Below the pieces are notes generated by a model. It did no database searches. It was not told the DNA's origin and worked only from the letters and a program-made list of their open reading frames with translations. Of a stretch of DNA of 62,235 nucleotides, positions 6,789 through 14,232 are shown piece by piece. Numbering within the stretch: the stretch's first letter is position 1; every line of letters starts with the position of its first letter. Both the position numbers and the translations under genes were made by a program. The DNA is from an uncultured Clostridia bacterium (GTDB taxonomy: Bacteria > Bacillota > Clostridia > Oscillospirales > Acutalibacteraceae), in NCBI GenBank assembly GCA_937896885.1, contig CALBNX010000024.1, positions 1 to 62,235 of the forward strand, written 5' to 3'.

Positions 6789-8009
6789 ATGGAAATTATG
6801 CAAGCAAAAGAACTTGTTATTAAAGCTGGTAAAGAGCTTATCGAATCAGGTCTTATCGCTCGTACATGGGGTAACATTTCTTGCAGAATCAGTGATACAC
6901 AGTTCGTAATCACACCATCTGGCCGTGCTTATGAAACACTCACACCTGAAGAAATCGTGCTTGTTAATATTGAAGACCTTGAATATGAAGGTGAAATCAA
7001 GCCATCAAGTGAAAAAGGTATTCACGCTGCTTGTTATAAGCTTCGTCCTGAAATTGGATTTGTTATTCATACTCATCAGGTTAACGCTTCAATAGTTTCA
7101 GCTATTGGTATGGATATCAACGGTATTGACGGTGAAAATGCAAAGGTTGTAGGCGACAATCTTCCAATTGCATCTTATGGTCTTCCCGGCACAAAGAAGC
7201 TTCGCAAAGGCGTAATTGACGCTATCACTCGTTCAGATTCAAAGGCTGCTGTTATGGCTCACCACGGTGCAGTTTGTATGGGTGTTGACTATGACGATGC
7301 ATTCAATGTTGCAAAATGCGTTGAAGATATTTGCGAACAGTTTGTAATTACAAAATATGAATCACTCACAGGTACAGTTGCAAATGGTCTTGAAACTATC
7401 AATGACTATGTTGTGGATACTTTTGTTAAAAAGCCACTCACAGCACCTGAATTCCCTGCTTGTAAGAGTGAACGTGACGGCTCTGTGTTCAACATTTCAC
7501 TTGTTGATGGTGACGGCGCTATCACAAGAATCGACATTGAAACAGGTGACGTTATCGCAGGTGACGGTTGTGAAGAATCAATCGAGCTTCACCGTGCAGT
7601 TTATAAAAAGCGTGACGATGTTAACTTTATCTATCACACAAAGGACCCATTCACAGTTGCTTGTTCAAAAATGGGCAAAACAATGCGTCCATTGATTGAT
7701 GACTTTGCACAGATTGTTGGTGTTACTGTTAAACACGCAGGTTACAACCCTAACAACTCTCTTGCAACATCAAAGAAAGTTGTTAAAAAGCTTAAAGGCA
7801 GAAATGCCGTACTTCTTGATAACAACGGTGCTCTTTGTGTAGCAGGTAGCGAGTATGACGCAGGTGCTATTGAATTTATCACTAATAAGGGTGCTAAAAT
7901 TCAGGTTTGCTCAAAGCTCTATGGCAAAGAAAAACCAATCAACCCAGTTGAAACAAGAATTATGAATCTTGTTTATAGACTCAAATATTCAAAACAAGCT
8001 GGCAAATAA
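6789..8009 (+). CDS. Tandem class II aldolase/adducin protein with degenerate second domain
   Basis: The 406-residue protein has two class II aldolase domains. The first (about residues 1-210) looks catalytic: GNISCR, PSSEKGIH with the usual acid, and metal ligands in HTHQ and HHGA. The second (about 225-390) repeats the layout (EESIELHRAVYKKRDDVNFIYHTKD) but the zinc histidines are reduced to a single HT, and the HHG equivalent reads DNNGA, so it is probably structural or binds ligand only. The family cleaves or epimerises sugar phosphates. The ATG at 6789 fits GAGGTG at 6776-6781. It is co-transcribed with the aminotransferase upstream. The substrate is unknown; an amino-sugar or amino-alcohol pathway is a guess. 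Confidence 0.85.
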   Translation: MEIMQAKELVIKAGKELIESGLIARTWGNISCRISDTQFVITPSGRAYETLTPEEIVLVNIEDLEYEGEIKPSSEKGIHAACYKLRPEIGFVIHTHQVNASIVSAIGMDINGIDGENAKVVGDNLPIASYGLPGTKKLRKGVIDAITRSDSKAAVMAHHGAVCMGVDYDDAFNVAKCVEDICEQFVITKYESLTGTVANGLETINDYVVDTFVKKPLTAPEFPACKSERDGSVFNISLVDGDGAITRIDIETGDVIAGDGCEESIELHRAVYKKRDDVNFIYHTKDPFTVACSKMGKTMRPLIDDFAQIVGVTVKHAGYNPNNSLATSKKVVKKLKGRNAVLLDNNGALCVAGSEYDAGAIEFITNKGAKIQVCSKLYGKEKPINPVETRIMNLVYRLKYSKQAGK

Positions 8010-8029
8010 GTTTTAACACAAAAAAATTA

Positions 8030-8057
8030 GGAACTCTCGATTGAGAGTTCCTTTTTT
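8030..8057 (+). terminator. Intrinsic terminator between convergent genes
   Basis: GGAACTCTC (8030-8038) pairs perfectly with GAGAGTTCC (8043-8051) and is followed by TTTTTT. It ends the aminotransferase-aldolase operon and may also serve the convergent prepilin peptidase gene. Confidence 0.9.
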
Positions 8058-8072
8058 ATTTGTTTATGTATT

Positions 8073-8897
8073 TTAATGAATGTGATTGTGATGAGAAACT
8101 ATTCCACAAAGTGCTAAATACCACTCAATAATATTTGAGCCAACAAACATACAAATCACAGTTGCGAGTGAAAGGTGTGGTGCAAAAGGCACTTTTCTTG
8201 GTATTTTGCCCTTGTTCTTAATTGCCATAAATATAAGATAGAGCGTACCGATAAATCCACCCATTACAAGTGCGAGAAGAACAACTTTCCAACCGAGCAT
8301 AAAGCCCACGGCCGCCATCAGTTTGATGTCTCCACCACCCATTCCACCTTTGGTGATAACTGCAAGCAAGAAGAGTACACCACTTGCCGCAAAAAACCCT
8401 ATAACGCGTTCTATTAAGCAATCAAGGTCAAAACCTTCTGCAACCAATTCATCGATATAAGTGATTACACCGCCGATTAAAACAGTAATCCACATTGAGT
8501 CTGGAATCTCCATTGTGCGCCAGTCAATAACTGTTGCAACGAGCAAAGCAGAGAATGCTGCACAATAACCAAAGAGTGCAATTCTTGGTTCTTCACAGAT
8601 AAACCAGAATATGAGTGCATACATAATTCCATTTATTGCTTCAACAATTGGATATTGCGCAGAAATTTTTGCCTTGCAATAACGACATTTACCACCAAGG
8701 AAAAGCCAACTAAAAAGCGGAACTAAATCCTTTGCATAAAGTCGATGATTGCAACTCATACAATGACTGTTCTCTGTAACAAAATTCTCACCTTTTGGAA
8801 TTCTGTAAATAAGCACATTGAGAAAACTACCGATTAAAGTACCAAAAAGGAACACAATAACCGTGTAAAAGATTTTTGTAACTAAAAGAAAGTTCAT
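8073..8897 (-). CDS. pilD: Prepilin peptidase / N-methyltransferase (A24 family)
   Basis: This 274-residue polytopic membrane protein is the type IV prepilin peptidase. The N-terminal GSFLNVLIYRIPKGE and the two CxxC pairs (CMSC, CRYC) of the cytoplasmic methyltransferase region are present. The catalytic aspartates lie in DWRTMEIPDSM and in GMGGGDIKLMAAVGF. It cleaves and methylates the KKG-type prepilins encoded at 12364-21459. The C-terminus ends in an unusual His-rich HHNHIH. It starts two bases before the stop of the YfhO-like gene upstream, so the two are coupled, and it lies ~3.5 kb from the nearest pilin gene. Confidence 0.95.
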   Translation of the reverse strand: MNFLLVTKIFYTVIVFLFGTLIGSFLNVLIYRIPKGENFVTENSHCMSCNHRLYAKDLVPLFSWLFLGGKCRYCKAKISAQYPIVEAINGIMYALIFWFICEEPRIALFGYCAAFSALLVATVIDWRTMEIPDSMWITVLIGGVITYIDELVAEGFDLDCLIERVIGFFAASGVLFLLAVITKGGMGGGDIKLMAAVGFMLGWKVVLLALVMGGFIGTLYLIFMAIKNKGKIPRKVPFAPHLSLATVICMFVGSNIIEWYLALCGIVSHHNHIH

Positions 8898-8899
8898 AA

Positions 8900-11713
8900 T
8901 TATTCCTCATTCACATCGTTTGATGATATTGTAGCACATTCTTCTTCCTTTTTGCAACGCTTTGTGGCAATTATTGCCCAAACCACAAGAATTACTACGC
9001 TGACACCTGTGATTATTGCACCGGGCACAAATCCAACAGGGCAATATTTCATCTCAACAATATGTTCACCTTTTGTAATACCTGTCATTAAAATATGACT
9101 TTCGTGCAAATAAAGTGGAGCTTCCACACCATCAATGAGAATTGTCCAACCCTCGTCATAAGATGTTGGAATGTAGAGAAGACCATCTTCATAGCTTGTA
9201 ACTTTTGCTTTAACATAAGTGTCAGAAAACTCAAGCATCTCCGTGTCACTCATCGCATCAAGAGTATTATATGCATTTTCAAATTTAGCCATATCAACCG
9301 TGAAAGAGGATGTTGTGAAACTGTTATTCTGGTGAGCATAAACATTATCGTTGCCAAAATCCATTTCTCTGTATCCACCAATTGTGATTGTTGCCACATC
9401 ACCTTTTTTCACTTCACCAAGTTCATAAATGCATCCGTCATCTTCGCCGAAAAGATAGTATTCATTGGTCTTGCCATTAAGAGTAACTGCCATATCAACA
9501 AGCTCATAGGTATCAACATATAAATACATCATACCGTCAGCTTCTGCAACAGAATCAAAAGTGATATAAACCGGTTTTGTCATATCGGTGACATTATATG
9601 AATACCCAGCCATTCTTTGTTCCATAAACTCATAATATTCTTTGGGCAACTCCGACTCGTTAGCTTCTGCACGGTCAAGGGCTGAAATATGAACACAGTT
9701 TTCGAATTTGAAGTTTGTTGGATTGTTGTAAACAGCAATGTTTTCTTCTGTGTCTGTTATGTACTTAGCCACAGCATTCATATTGTCCATTGCAAAGAAA
9801 TATGCAAATGGGTCCCACTCAGTAATGCCTGCGCTGATTGTGTACATAAACGGCATTGTGTAGTTATTTTTATAAAGTGTATAGCCGTCTTTTTCAGCCA
9901 CTTTTGTTCTGTATATCGATTCACTCAAATGACCTGTGCCATCAATATAATATTTTGTTGGGAATAACATATTGAATATTGGTGTCTGTTCACTTGGACC
10001 TTTTTGCATATTAAGACGGTTGCCAAAAGAACCTAAATCTGCAAATACAGTTGAAAACTCACCATCAGCCAATGAGCAATAACTTTCATAACCGTTATAG
10101 CCATAAATGGTGTTATAAGGCACCATATCGTTATATTTTTGAACTTTACTTGCGAAATAAATATGGTCGTCTTTTTCAAGATGTTCAGTCATTTCTGCCA
10201 CAATTGAGTTTTCAGAAAGTTCATTGCCTATCTCAATAGTGTTAATGTTGTTCCAGTTGAAAATCAATGATTCAGCCACAACACAAACAAGTAAAATAAC
10301 TGTAATTATTGGTCTTGATTTTTCTTTTTTGCTTAATAGAATTAAAAGTATAGCAAAAACAACCACAAAAGCAACTATCATTGCCACAAGTTTTGTTGAC
10401 CAATAAGCAAAGTCGAACATATCGTTCACATATATGCCTACAACACAAAGTCCTGCAAAAATTACACCTGCAACAAAACCATACCATTTGATATTCTTAA
10501 TTTCACAAAAAGCTTCATAAGCGATTTTTAAAAGTACAAAGCTATAAACAAATGCGAAACGATACATTACACCGTTGGGGTCTTCAAAATTATGCCAAAT
10601 GTGGCAAACAACACTTACAAGCATTGATGCCCACATAACCACAATTAATAATCCGTTGCCAATTTTTTTGCGGATTGAAATGCCTTTTGCAAAGAAATAA
10701 GCAACTGCTAAAACGACTGTGAGAATACCTGCAAAAGCAAAAACACATTCCGTTGTTGAGTTTGTGTAATATCCGTTATCAAACGGGAAAATGTGCGATG
10801 CCAATAATCCCCACACACCATTTGCATCAACATTGAAAGCAGAATGAGAATGCTCATGCATACCCACGCCTACATTTTGAAGAGTATTGCGAATTGGCAA
10901 TGTAAATATAGATGCGATTCCACAGGCGAGAAGTGTTGATAAACCAAATCTGAAAATTGATTTTAATAAGTATGAGTTCTGAAAAACTGCAAGAATATTT
11001 ATTAACTGTTCGTCGTCAGTCTCGTTTTCTTGTTGTGGTGCTACAACACCTTCATAAGCCACATCATCGTCAACAATAAATGAATAAATAAAATATACCA
11101 CACAGAAAATGCAAACAATTAAGCCCATATAAAAATCAGACGCCAATGAAAGTCCCAAGAAAAGCGCATATTTCCAAGCACTTTCACCATCCATCATTTG
11201 TTTGAGCGCCATTATAACAAGCGGAAAATAAACTATCGCGTCAGCCCAAGAAAGATTATACATTCCCGCAATCATAAAGTTTGACATTGCCCAGAGAATT
11301 GAGAAAATTACAACTGAAATGTCATTCTTTTTATATGTATTCTTTAAGAAAATAGAGAATGTGAGAGCAAGGAAGAATGGTTTAATTAAAGTTATAAGAG
11401 AGAATGCATCGTTTATTCTTTCAACAGGAAATAAAAGTGCAATTAAATTTAAGGGACTTGCAAGGTAATAACCAATTGCGGACCAGAAATTCACGCCACC
11501 AGCTGAATGCCAAGAGAAAAGCAAAGAGCCACCATCTGCAATTTTTGTTTTAAACTCTGCAAGCATTGGAATGTATTGCGCAAAACCATCATAATAAGCA
11601 GTTGAATTAGCACCAAAAGGATAAATTCCACCCACAGCATAAAGCACAAGCATTATGCCAAGAGTAATTATTGGCCCTAACCAAATATAAGGTATTTGTT
11701 TTTTTGCTTTCAT
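8900..11713 (-). CDS. YfhO-family polytopic membrane protein
   Basis: This 937-residue protein has a dozen or more membrane helices in its first half, beginning IPYIWLGPIITLGIMLVLYA, with the FANSTAYYDGFAQYIP-type loop (DGFAQY) and FSWHSAGGVNFWSA typical of YfhO proteins. A large extracellular C-terminal domain and a last helix near 895-920 follow. YfhO proteins resemble GT-C glycosyltransferases; in other Gram-positives they glycosylate wall polymers with undecaprenyl-linked sugars. I choose the second ATG (11713) because the AGGA site is 7 bases from it and abuts the first. Translational coupling to pilD raises the possibility of pilin or surface glycosylation. The repeat cassette at 11741 lies in its promoter region. 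Confidence 0.82.
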   Translation of the reverse strand: MKAKKQIPYIWLGPIITLGIMLVLYAVGGIYPFGANSTAYYDGFAQYIPMLAEFKTKIADGGSLLFSWHSAGGVNFWSAIGYYLASPLNLIALLFPVERINDAFSLITLIKPFFLALTFSIFLKNTYKKNDISVVIFSILWAMSNFMIAGMYNLSWADAIVYFPLVIMALKQMMDGESAWKYALFLGLSLASDFYMGLIVCIFCVVYFIYSFIVDDDVAYEGVVAPQQENETDDEQLINILAVFQNSYLLKSIFRFGLSTLLACGIASIFTLPIRNTLQNVGVGMHEHSHSAFNVDANGVWGLLASHIFPFDNGYYTNSTTECVFAFAGILTVVLAVAYFFAKGISIRKKIGNGLLIVVMWASMLVSVVCHIWHNFEDPNGVMYRFAFVYSFVLLKIAYEAFCEIKNIKWYGFVAGVIFAGLCVVGIYVNDMFDFAYWSTKLVAMIVAFVVVFAILLILLSKKEKSRPIITVILLVCVVAESLIFNWNNINTIEIGNELSENSIVAEMTEHLEKDDHIYFASKVQKYNDMVPYNTIYGYNGYESYCSLADGEFSTVFADLGSFGNRLNMQKGPSEQTPIFNMLFPTKYYIDGTGHLSESIYRTKVAEKDGYTLYKNNYTMPFMYTISAGITEWDPFAYFFAMDNMNAVAKYITDTEENIAVYNNPTNFKFENCVHISALDRAEANESELPKEYYEFMEQRMAGYSYNVTDMTKPVYITFDSVAEADGMMYLYVDTYELVDMAVTLNGKTNEYYLFGEDDGCIYELGEVKKGDVATITIGGYREMDFGNDNVYAHQNNSFTTSSFTVDMAKFENAYNTLDAMSDTEMLEFSDTYVKAKVTSYEDGLLYIPTSYDEGWTILIDGVEAPLYLHESHILMTGITKGEHIVEMKYCPVGFVPGAIITGVSVVILVVWAIIATKRCKKEEECATISSNDVNEE

Positions 11714-11741
11714 AAACATTCCTGCTTTCTTTACTATAATA

Positions 11742-11789
11742 ACCTCCCTTGTTAAAGGGAGGTGTCTGCGTAGCAGACGGAGGGATTCT
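11742..11789 (+). repeat. Modular palindromic repeat, unit 1
   Basis: The unit consists of ACCTCCCTT-GTTA-AAGGGAGGT, then a variable stem GTCTGC-GTA-GCAGAC, then GGAGGGATTC. The outer parts are conserved in all copies, while the 6-bp inner stem differs but always pairs. Confidence 0.8.
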
Positions 11790-11790
11790 A

Positions 11791-11840
11791 ACCTCCCTTG
11801 TTAAAGGGAGGGGGACCATCGAAGATGGTGGTGGGATTCC
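11791..11840 (+). repeat. Modular palindromic repeat, unit 2
   Basis: This is a tandem copy of unit 1 with the inner stem changed to ACCATC-GAA-GATGGT, ending GGTGGGATTCC. Its last base directly precedes the stop codon of the DUF559 gene (11843-11841). Confidence 0.8.
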
Positions 11841-12209
11841 TTACCCCAAATACATTTTTATATAATTATCAATATATTCACAAACCCCATCAAAATTATG
11901 CCATATTTCATTGTTGGGAATACGAATAACTGTCAATTGCCTATTTTCTAATTTTTCCGTTCTTATTTTATCATATTTTAGCCCTTTATCTTCGTAATGT
12001 TGAGAGCCATCTAATTCAATCACTAGATTTAACTTTGAACAATAAAAATCTACTATATAATTATCAATTACTTTTTGTCGCAAAAATCTGACTTTACACT
12101 TTCGCAAATAATTATGCCACAACTGTTTTTCTTCTTTAGTCATATTCTTACGAAGTTCTCTCGCGTTAGGTGTTAGTTTGGGATTGTGTTTATAATTTAT
12201 TTCACTCAT
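11841..12209 (-). CDS. DUF559 / PD-(D/E)XK endonuclease-like protein
   Basis: This 122-residue protein is a DUF559 member, a small family related to very-short-patch-repair and restriction endonucleases. N-terminal LTPNARELRKNMTKEEKQLW is typical. The nuclease signature is D54 in VDFYC, then E65 and D67 in LVIELDGSQH, and FLRQKVI precedes it. Its ribosome site GGAGGG (12224-12219) is the conserved tail of the flanking inverted repeat, nine bases before the ATG, and its stop abuts the repeat on the other side. The cellular role of the family is unproven; nicking or cutting at the palindromes is a hypothesis. Confidence 0.88.
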   Translation of the reverse strand: MSEINYKHNPKLTPNARELRKNMTKEEKQLWHNYLRKCKVRFLRQKVIDNYIVDFYCSKLNLVIELDGSQHYEDKGLKYDKIRTEKLENRQLTVIRIPNNEIWHNFDGVCEYIDNYIKMYLG

Positions 12210-12214
12210 ATATC

Positions 12215-12260
12215 GAATCCCTCCACCGCAAGCGGTCCCCCTCCCTTTAACAAGGGAGGT
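12215..12260 (-). repeat. Modular palindromic repeat, unit 3 (inverted)
   Basis: On the reverse strand it reads ACCTCCCTT-GTTA-AAGGGAGGGGG, an inner stem ACCGC-TT-GCGGT, and GGAGGGATTC. It is in inverted orientation to units 1 and 2 and supplies the ribosome site of the DUF559 gene. Confidence 0.8.
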
Positions 12261-12302
12261 TTATATAACAACATTTTACTACAAAATTATATTAAGGTCA
12301 AC

Positions 12303-12328
12303 AAAAAAGCGAGGGGTAATCCCCTCGC
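12303..12328 (-). terminator. Intrinsic terminator after the first small pilin
   Basis: GCGAGGGG (12309-12316) pairs with CCCCTCGC (12321-12328). On the reverse strand it is followed by TTTTTT (12308-12303). Confidence 0.9.
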
Positions 12329-12363
12329 CTTTTATGTAGTTCTTAATTTAAACTAATGTTAAA

Positions 12364-12843
12364 TTATTTTGTTGTACCTGCTTCTTGAATAACTGCCATG
12401 CCTTCATTAGAATCAGATTTAGCTGCTGCTGCAATTTTATCTGCTGCATCTACTGAACCGATAGTTGCCTTCTTGTCACCATGACCATCATAGTTGTTGC
12501 AATAAACTGTTGCTACACCTGTTGTAAGGTTAACACCAATTTTGTAACCATCTTTGTCGCCATCGCCTGTGTCATTATCAAGTGGGCAAGATGGGATAAC
12601 TTTAGCTTCCATCATGCTTGCAAGAGTGTCATCATCTGGCATTGGAGTTTGGTCGTTTGATGAGAAGTAGTTAGCACATGTGTTCTTAATAACTTTAATA
12701 TTGTTTGCACATGTCTTTGCGTTTGCGTTGTCTGTGATTGCGCCATAAAGAGGAATAGCCACTGCAATAAGGATACCCATGATAACAACAACAATCATAA
12801 GCTCAACGAGTGAGAAGCCTTTTTTGTTCATCATTTTTCTCAT
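12364..12843 (-). CDS. Type IV pilin (probable major pilin)
   Basis: The 159-residue prepilin has a short basic leader MRKMMNKKG, then FSLVELMIVVVIMGILIAVAIP with Glu+5, a textbook class III signal processed by PilD after Gly9. The mature protein is ~150 residues with a C-terminal globular domain containing NDTGDGDKDGYKIG, a possible calcium loop, and four cysteines. AGGAG stands 9 bases before the first ATG. It has its own promoter and terminator, is compact, and its N-terminus is nearly identical to the neighbouring pilin, so it is the best candidate for the major pilin. Its leader carries the shared motif at 12921-12941. Confidence 0.92.
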   Translation of the reverse strand: MRKMMNKKGFSLVELMIVVVIMGILIAVAIPLYGAITDNANAKTCANNIKVIKNTCANYFSSNDQTPMPDDDTLASMMEAKVIPSCPLDNDTGDGDKDGYKIGVNLTTGVATVYCNNYDGHGDKKATIGSVDAADKIAAAAKSDSNEGMAVIQEAGTTK

Positions 12844-12920
12844 AATAATTTTCTCCTTTAATTAAAGAATTATAATAGTTTTATATTAAGGTCCATCCGA
12901 ACCTGAATACCATTTTTTAT

Positions 12921-12941
12921 TAACGGGAACTTTCCGTACCC
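12921..12941 (-). promoter_or_regulatory. Shared pilin leader motif, copy 1
   Basis: On the reverse strand: GGGTACGG-AAAG-TTCCCGTTA. The same 21 bases with only the central four changed occur at 13478-13498 before the next pilin gene. ACGG and CCGT can form a small hairpin. It lies at the predicted transcript start. Confidence 0.7.
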
Positions 12942-12943
12942 TT

Positions 12944-12972
12944 ATACTACTACAAATCAAGTGATTTGTAAA
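12944..12972 (-). promoter_or_regulatory. Promoter of the first small pilin
   Basis: TTTACA (12972-12967) and TAGTAT (12949-12944) are 17 bases apart, placing the start near 12938, inside the shared leader motif. The downstream leader of ~95 nt has a second stem, AGGTTC-GGAT-GGACCT. Confidence 0.6.
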
Positions 12973-13033
12973 GCCTTTTTTATAAATTTGTCGAAATCAA
13001 CAATTTGTTATATCTTCTTTTGGTAGATTTGCC

Positions 13034-13453
13034 TTATTTTTTATGTGTTGCTTCAAGACTACCCTCAGCATCATAGCATTCAATAACAATTGTATGTTGT
13101 TCACCTGCAACACTCTTAATTACATAATAATGACCTTCTTTTGAACAACCTGGGAGTTCGCCGTCTTCAAAAAACTGGAAAAATTCTTCATCAATTGTGC
13201 CTGGAGCCTTGTCTTTAGTATTGTATTCACCTGTTGGGAGAAGACTAAAAGCTGTTTTGCCATCATCCATAAGACAATATTTTGCAAACATTTCGTGAAT
13301 AACCGTCTGATTGGCAAGACATGTTTTCTTTTCTGCATTTTCTGTAACAACACTATAAAGTGGAATTGCAACTGCAATCAAAATGCCCATAATAACAACA
13401 ACTATCATTAATTCAACAAGTGAAAAACCTTTTTTGTTAATTAACTTTCTCAT
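13034..13453 (-). CDS. Type IV pilin
   Basis: The 139-residue prepilin starts MRKLINKKG followed by FSLVELMIVVVIMGILIAVAIP, the same class III signal and N-terminal helix as the 12364 pilin, and diverges in the globular domain (TVIHEMFAKYCLMDDGK). I choose the ATG at 13453, with AGAGGG about 8 bases upstream, because a longer frame would place the KKG cleavage site ~60 residues inside. It has its own TTGACT/TATAAT promoter and the shared leader motif. No clear terminator follows. It is a second or minor pilin, possibly alternating with or capping the major one. Confidence 0.92.
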   Translation of the reverse strand: MRKLINKKGFSLVELMIVVVIMGILIAVAIPLYSVVTENAEKKTCLANQTVIHEMFAKYCLMDDGKTAFSLLPTGEYNTKDKAPGTIDEEFFQFFEDGELPGCSKEGHYYVIKSVAGEQHTIVIECYDAEGSLEATHKK

Positions 13454-13477
13454 CTTAATTACCCTCTTTGTTGGGAC

Positions 13478-13498
13478 TAACGGGAATAAACCGTACCC
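13478..13498 (-). promoter_or_regulatory. Shared pilin leader motif, copy 2
   Basis: On the reverse strand: GGGTACGG-TTTA-TTCCCGTTA, matching copy 1 at 17 of 21 positions, with all changes confined to the central four bases. It begins about four bases after the predicted transcript start. Confidence 0.7.
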
Positions 13499-13508
13499 CG
13501 TCAAGTAA

Positions 13509-13537
13509 ATTATACACCCATTGTCAAAAATAGTCAA
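13509..13537 (-). promoter_or_regulatory. Promoter of the second small pilin
   Basis: TTGACT (13537-13532) and TATAAT (13514-13509) with a 17-base spacer. The CTATTGACTA context is also found at the third pilin's promoter. Confidence 0.8.
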
Positions 13538-13610
13538 TAGATAAAGTTGAACAAAAAATACAAAGCATATTTTTACATGTTTATTTGAAAAGTTTGAATA
13601 TATTAAACAA

Positions 13611-13637
13611 AAAAACAACTCCCCATTAGGAGAGTTG
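13611..13637 (-). terminator. Intrinsic terminator after the third pilin
   Basis: CAACTCCCC (13616-13624) and GGAGAGTTG (13629-13637) form the stem, with one G-U pair. On the reverse strand it is followed by a T run. Confidence 0.88.
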
Positions 13638-13646
13638 TGATTCTTC

Positions 13647-14093
13647 TTAATCTTTTATTACTGTTTTTTGCTCTTGCAATAGTACATAAGTACCACTAAA
13701 GCTTTCAACAGCGCCCTTTGGGTTGTGATCATCGTCAGCGGTAGCACAAGGGCATATAACCTGACCCGTATAAGTATTGTCAGCGTTTTTAACTGCTGCG
13801 ATACCATAATGATATTCTGTATGAGCATTACTATTGGGGCAAATATATTGTGGATTTTCTTCAAGAAATGGTTTTAAATCATCAAGACTTGATGGTGCTA
13901 TTTGATTTGTGTTGTAATATTCAACAACAGCCAACTGAAGCATCTCAATATTTGTTCCGCATTCTTTGTTTTCAGCGTTTTTTTGAACACCGTAATAAGT
14001 AGGCACACCAATCGCAAGTATTAATCCCATTAAAAACACAGCAATCATTAATTCTTGCAACGAAAAACCTTTTTTACTTAACAAAGTTCTCAT
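13647..14093 (-). CDS. Type IV pilin-like protein
   Basis: The 148-residue prepilin starts MRTLLSKKG then FSLQELMIAVFLMGLILAIGVP: Gly-1 and Glu+5 are kept, but Val+4 of the other pilins is Gln. The C-terminal half has three cysteines (YICPNSNA, ICPCATADDD). AGGAG stands 8 bases before the ATG at 14093; the longer frame from 14114 lacks a site. It has its own promoter and terminator. The divergent helix suggests a minor pilin or pseudopilin rather than the main filament subunit. Confidence 0.9.
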   Translation of the reverse strand: MRTLLSKKGFSLQELMIAVFLMGLILAIGVPTYYGVQKNAENKECGTNIEMLQLAVVEYYNTNQIAPSSLDDLKPFLEENPQYICPNSNAHTEYHYGIAAVKNADNTYTGQVICPCATADDDHNPKGAVESFSGTYVLLQEQKTVIKD

Positions 14094-14141
14094 AAAACTT
14101 GCTCCTTTCGTCACAACAGGAAACTTTTATACTTTTGGATA

Positions 14142-14170
14142 ATTATATATTAATTTTTATTGTTAGTCAA
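14142..14170 (-). promoter_or_regulatory. Promoter of the third small pilin
   Basis: TTGACT (14170-14165) and TATAAT (14147-14142) are 17 bases apart on the reverse strand. The leader lacks the motif shared by the other two pilins. Confidence 0.8.
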
Positions 14171-14194
14171 TAGATAGTTAAGAACGAAAATAAA

Positions 14195-14216
14195 ACGGGA
14201 CGAAACATCGCCCCGT
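14195..14216 (-). terminator. Intrinsic terminator of the main pilus operon
   Basis: ACGGGACGA (14195-14203) and TCGCCCCGT (14208-14216) form a stem with one G-U pair, followed on the reverse strand by TTTTATTTT. It closes the operon that begins at 30283. Confidence 0.85.
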
Positions 14217-14232
14217 AAAATGTTTTATTCAA

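Larger units (their letters stand above)
11741..12260. mobile_element. DUF559 nuclease cassette bounded by modular palindromic repeats
   Basis: A single 369-bp gene (11841-12209) is enclosed almost to the base by repeats of one family: two tandem forward copies on the left (11742-11840) and one inverted copy on the right (12215-12260). Both outer ends begin ACCTCCCTT-GTTA-AAGGGAGG. The same repeat occurs without the gene at 34260-34365. The arrangement resembles a minimal mobile or homing unit with a non-autonomous derivative. I see no clear target-site duplication, so mobility is inferred from structure and copy number only. Confidence 0.6.

Noticed and set aside
11714..12276. Target-site duplication for the DUF559 cassette
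   Set aside because: Both flanks are AT-rich (ATAATA and TTATAT), but no convincing direct repeat could be identified.
13454..13618. N-terminal extension of the second pilin gene
   Set aside because: The extension reads through the promoter and leader motif and would bury the prepilin cleavage site ~60 residues inside.
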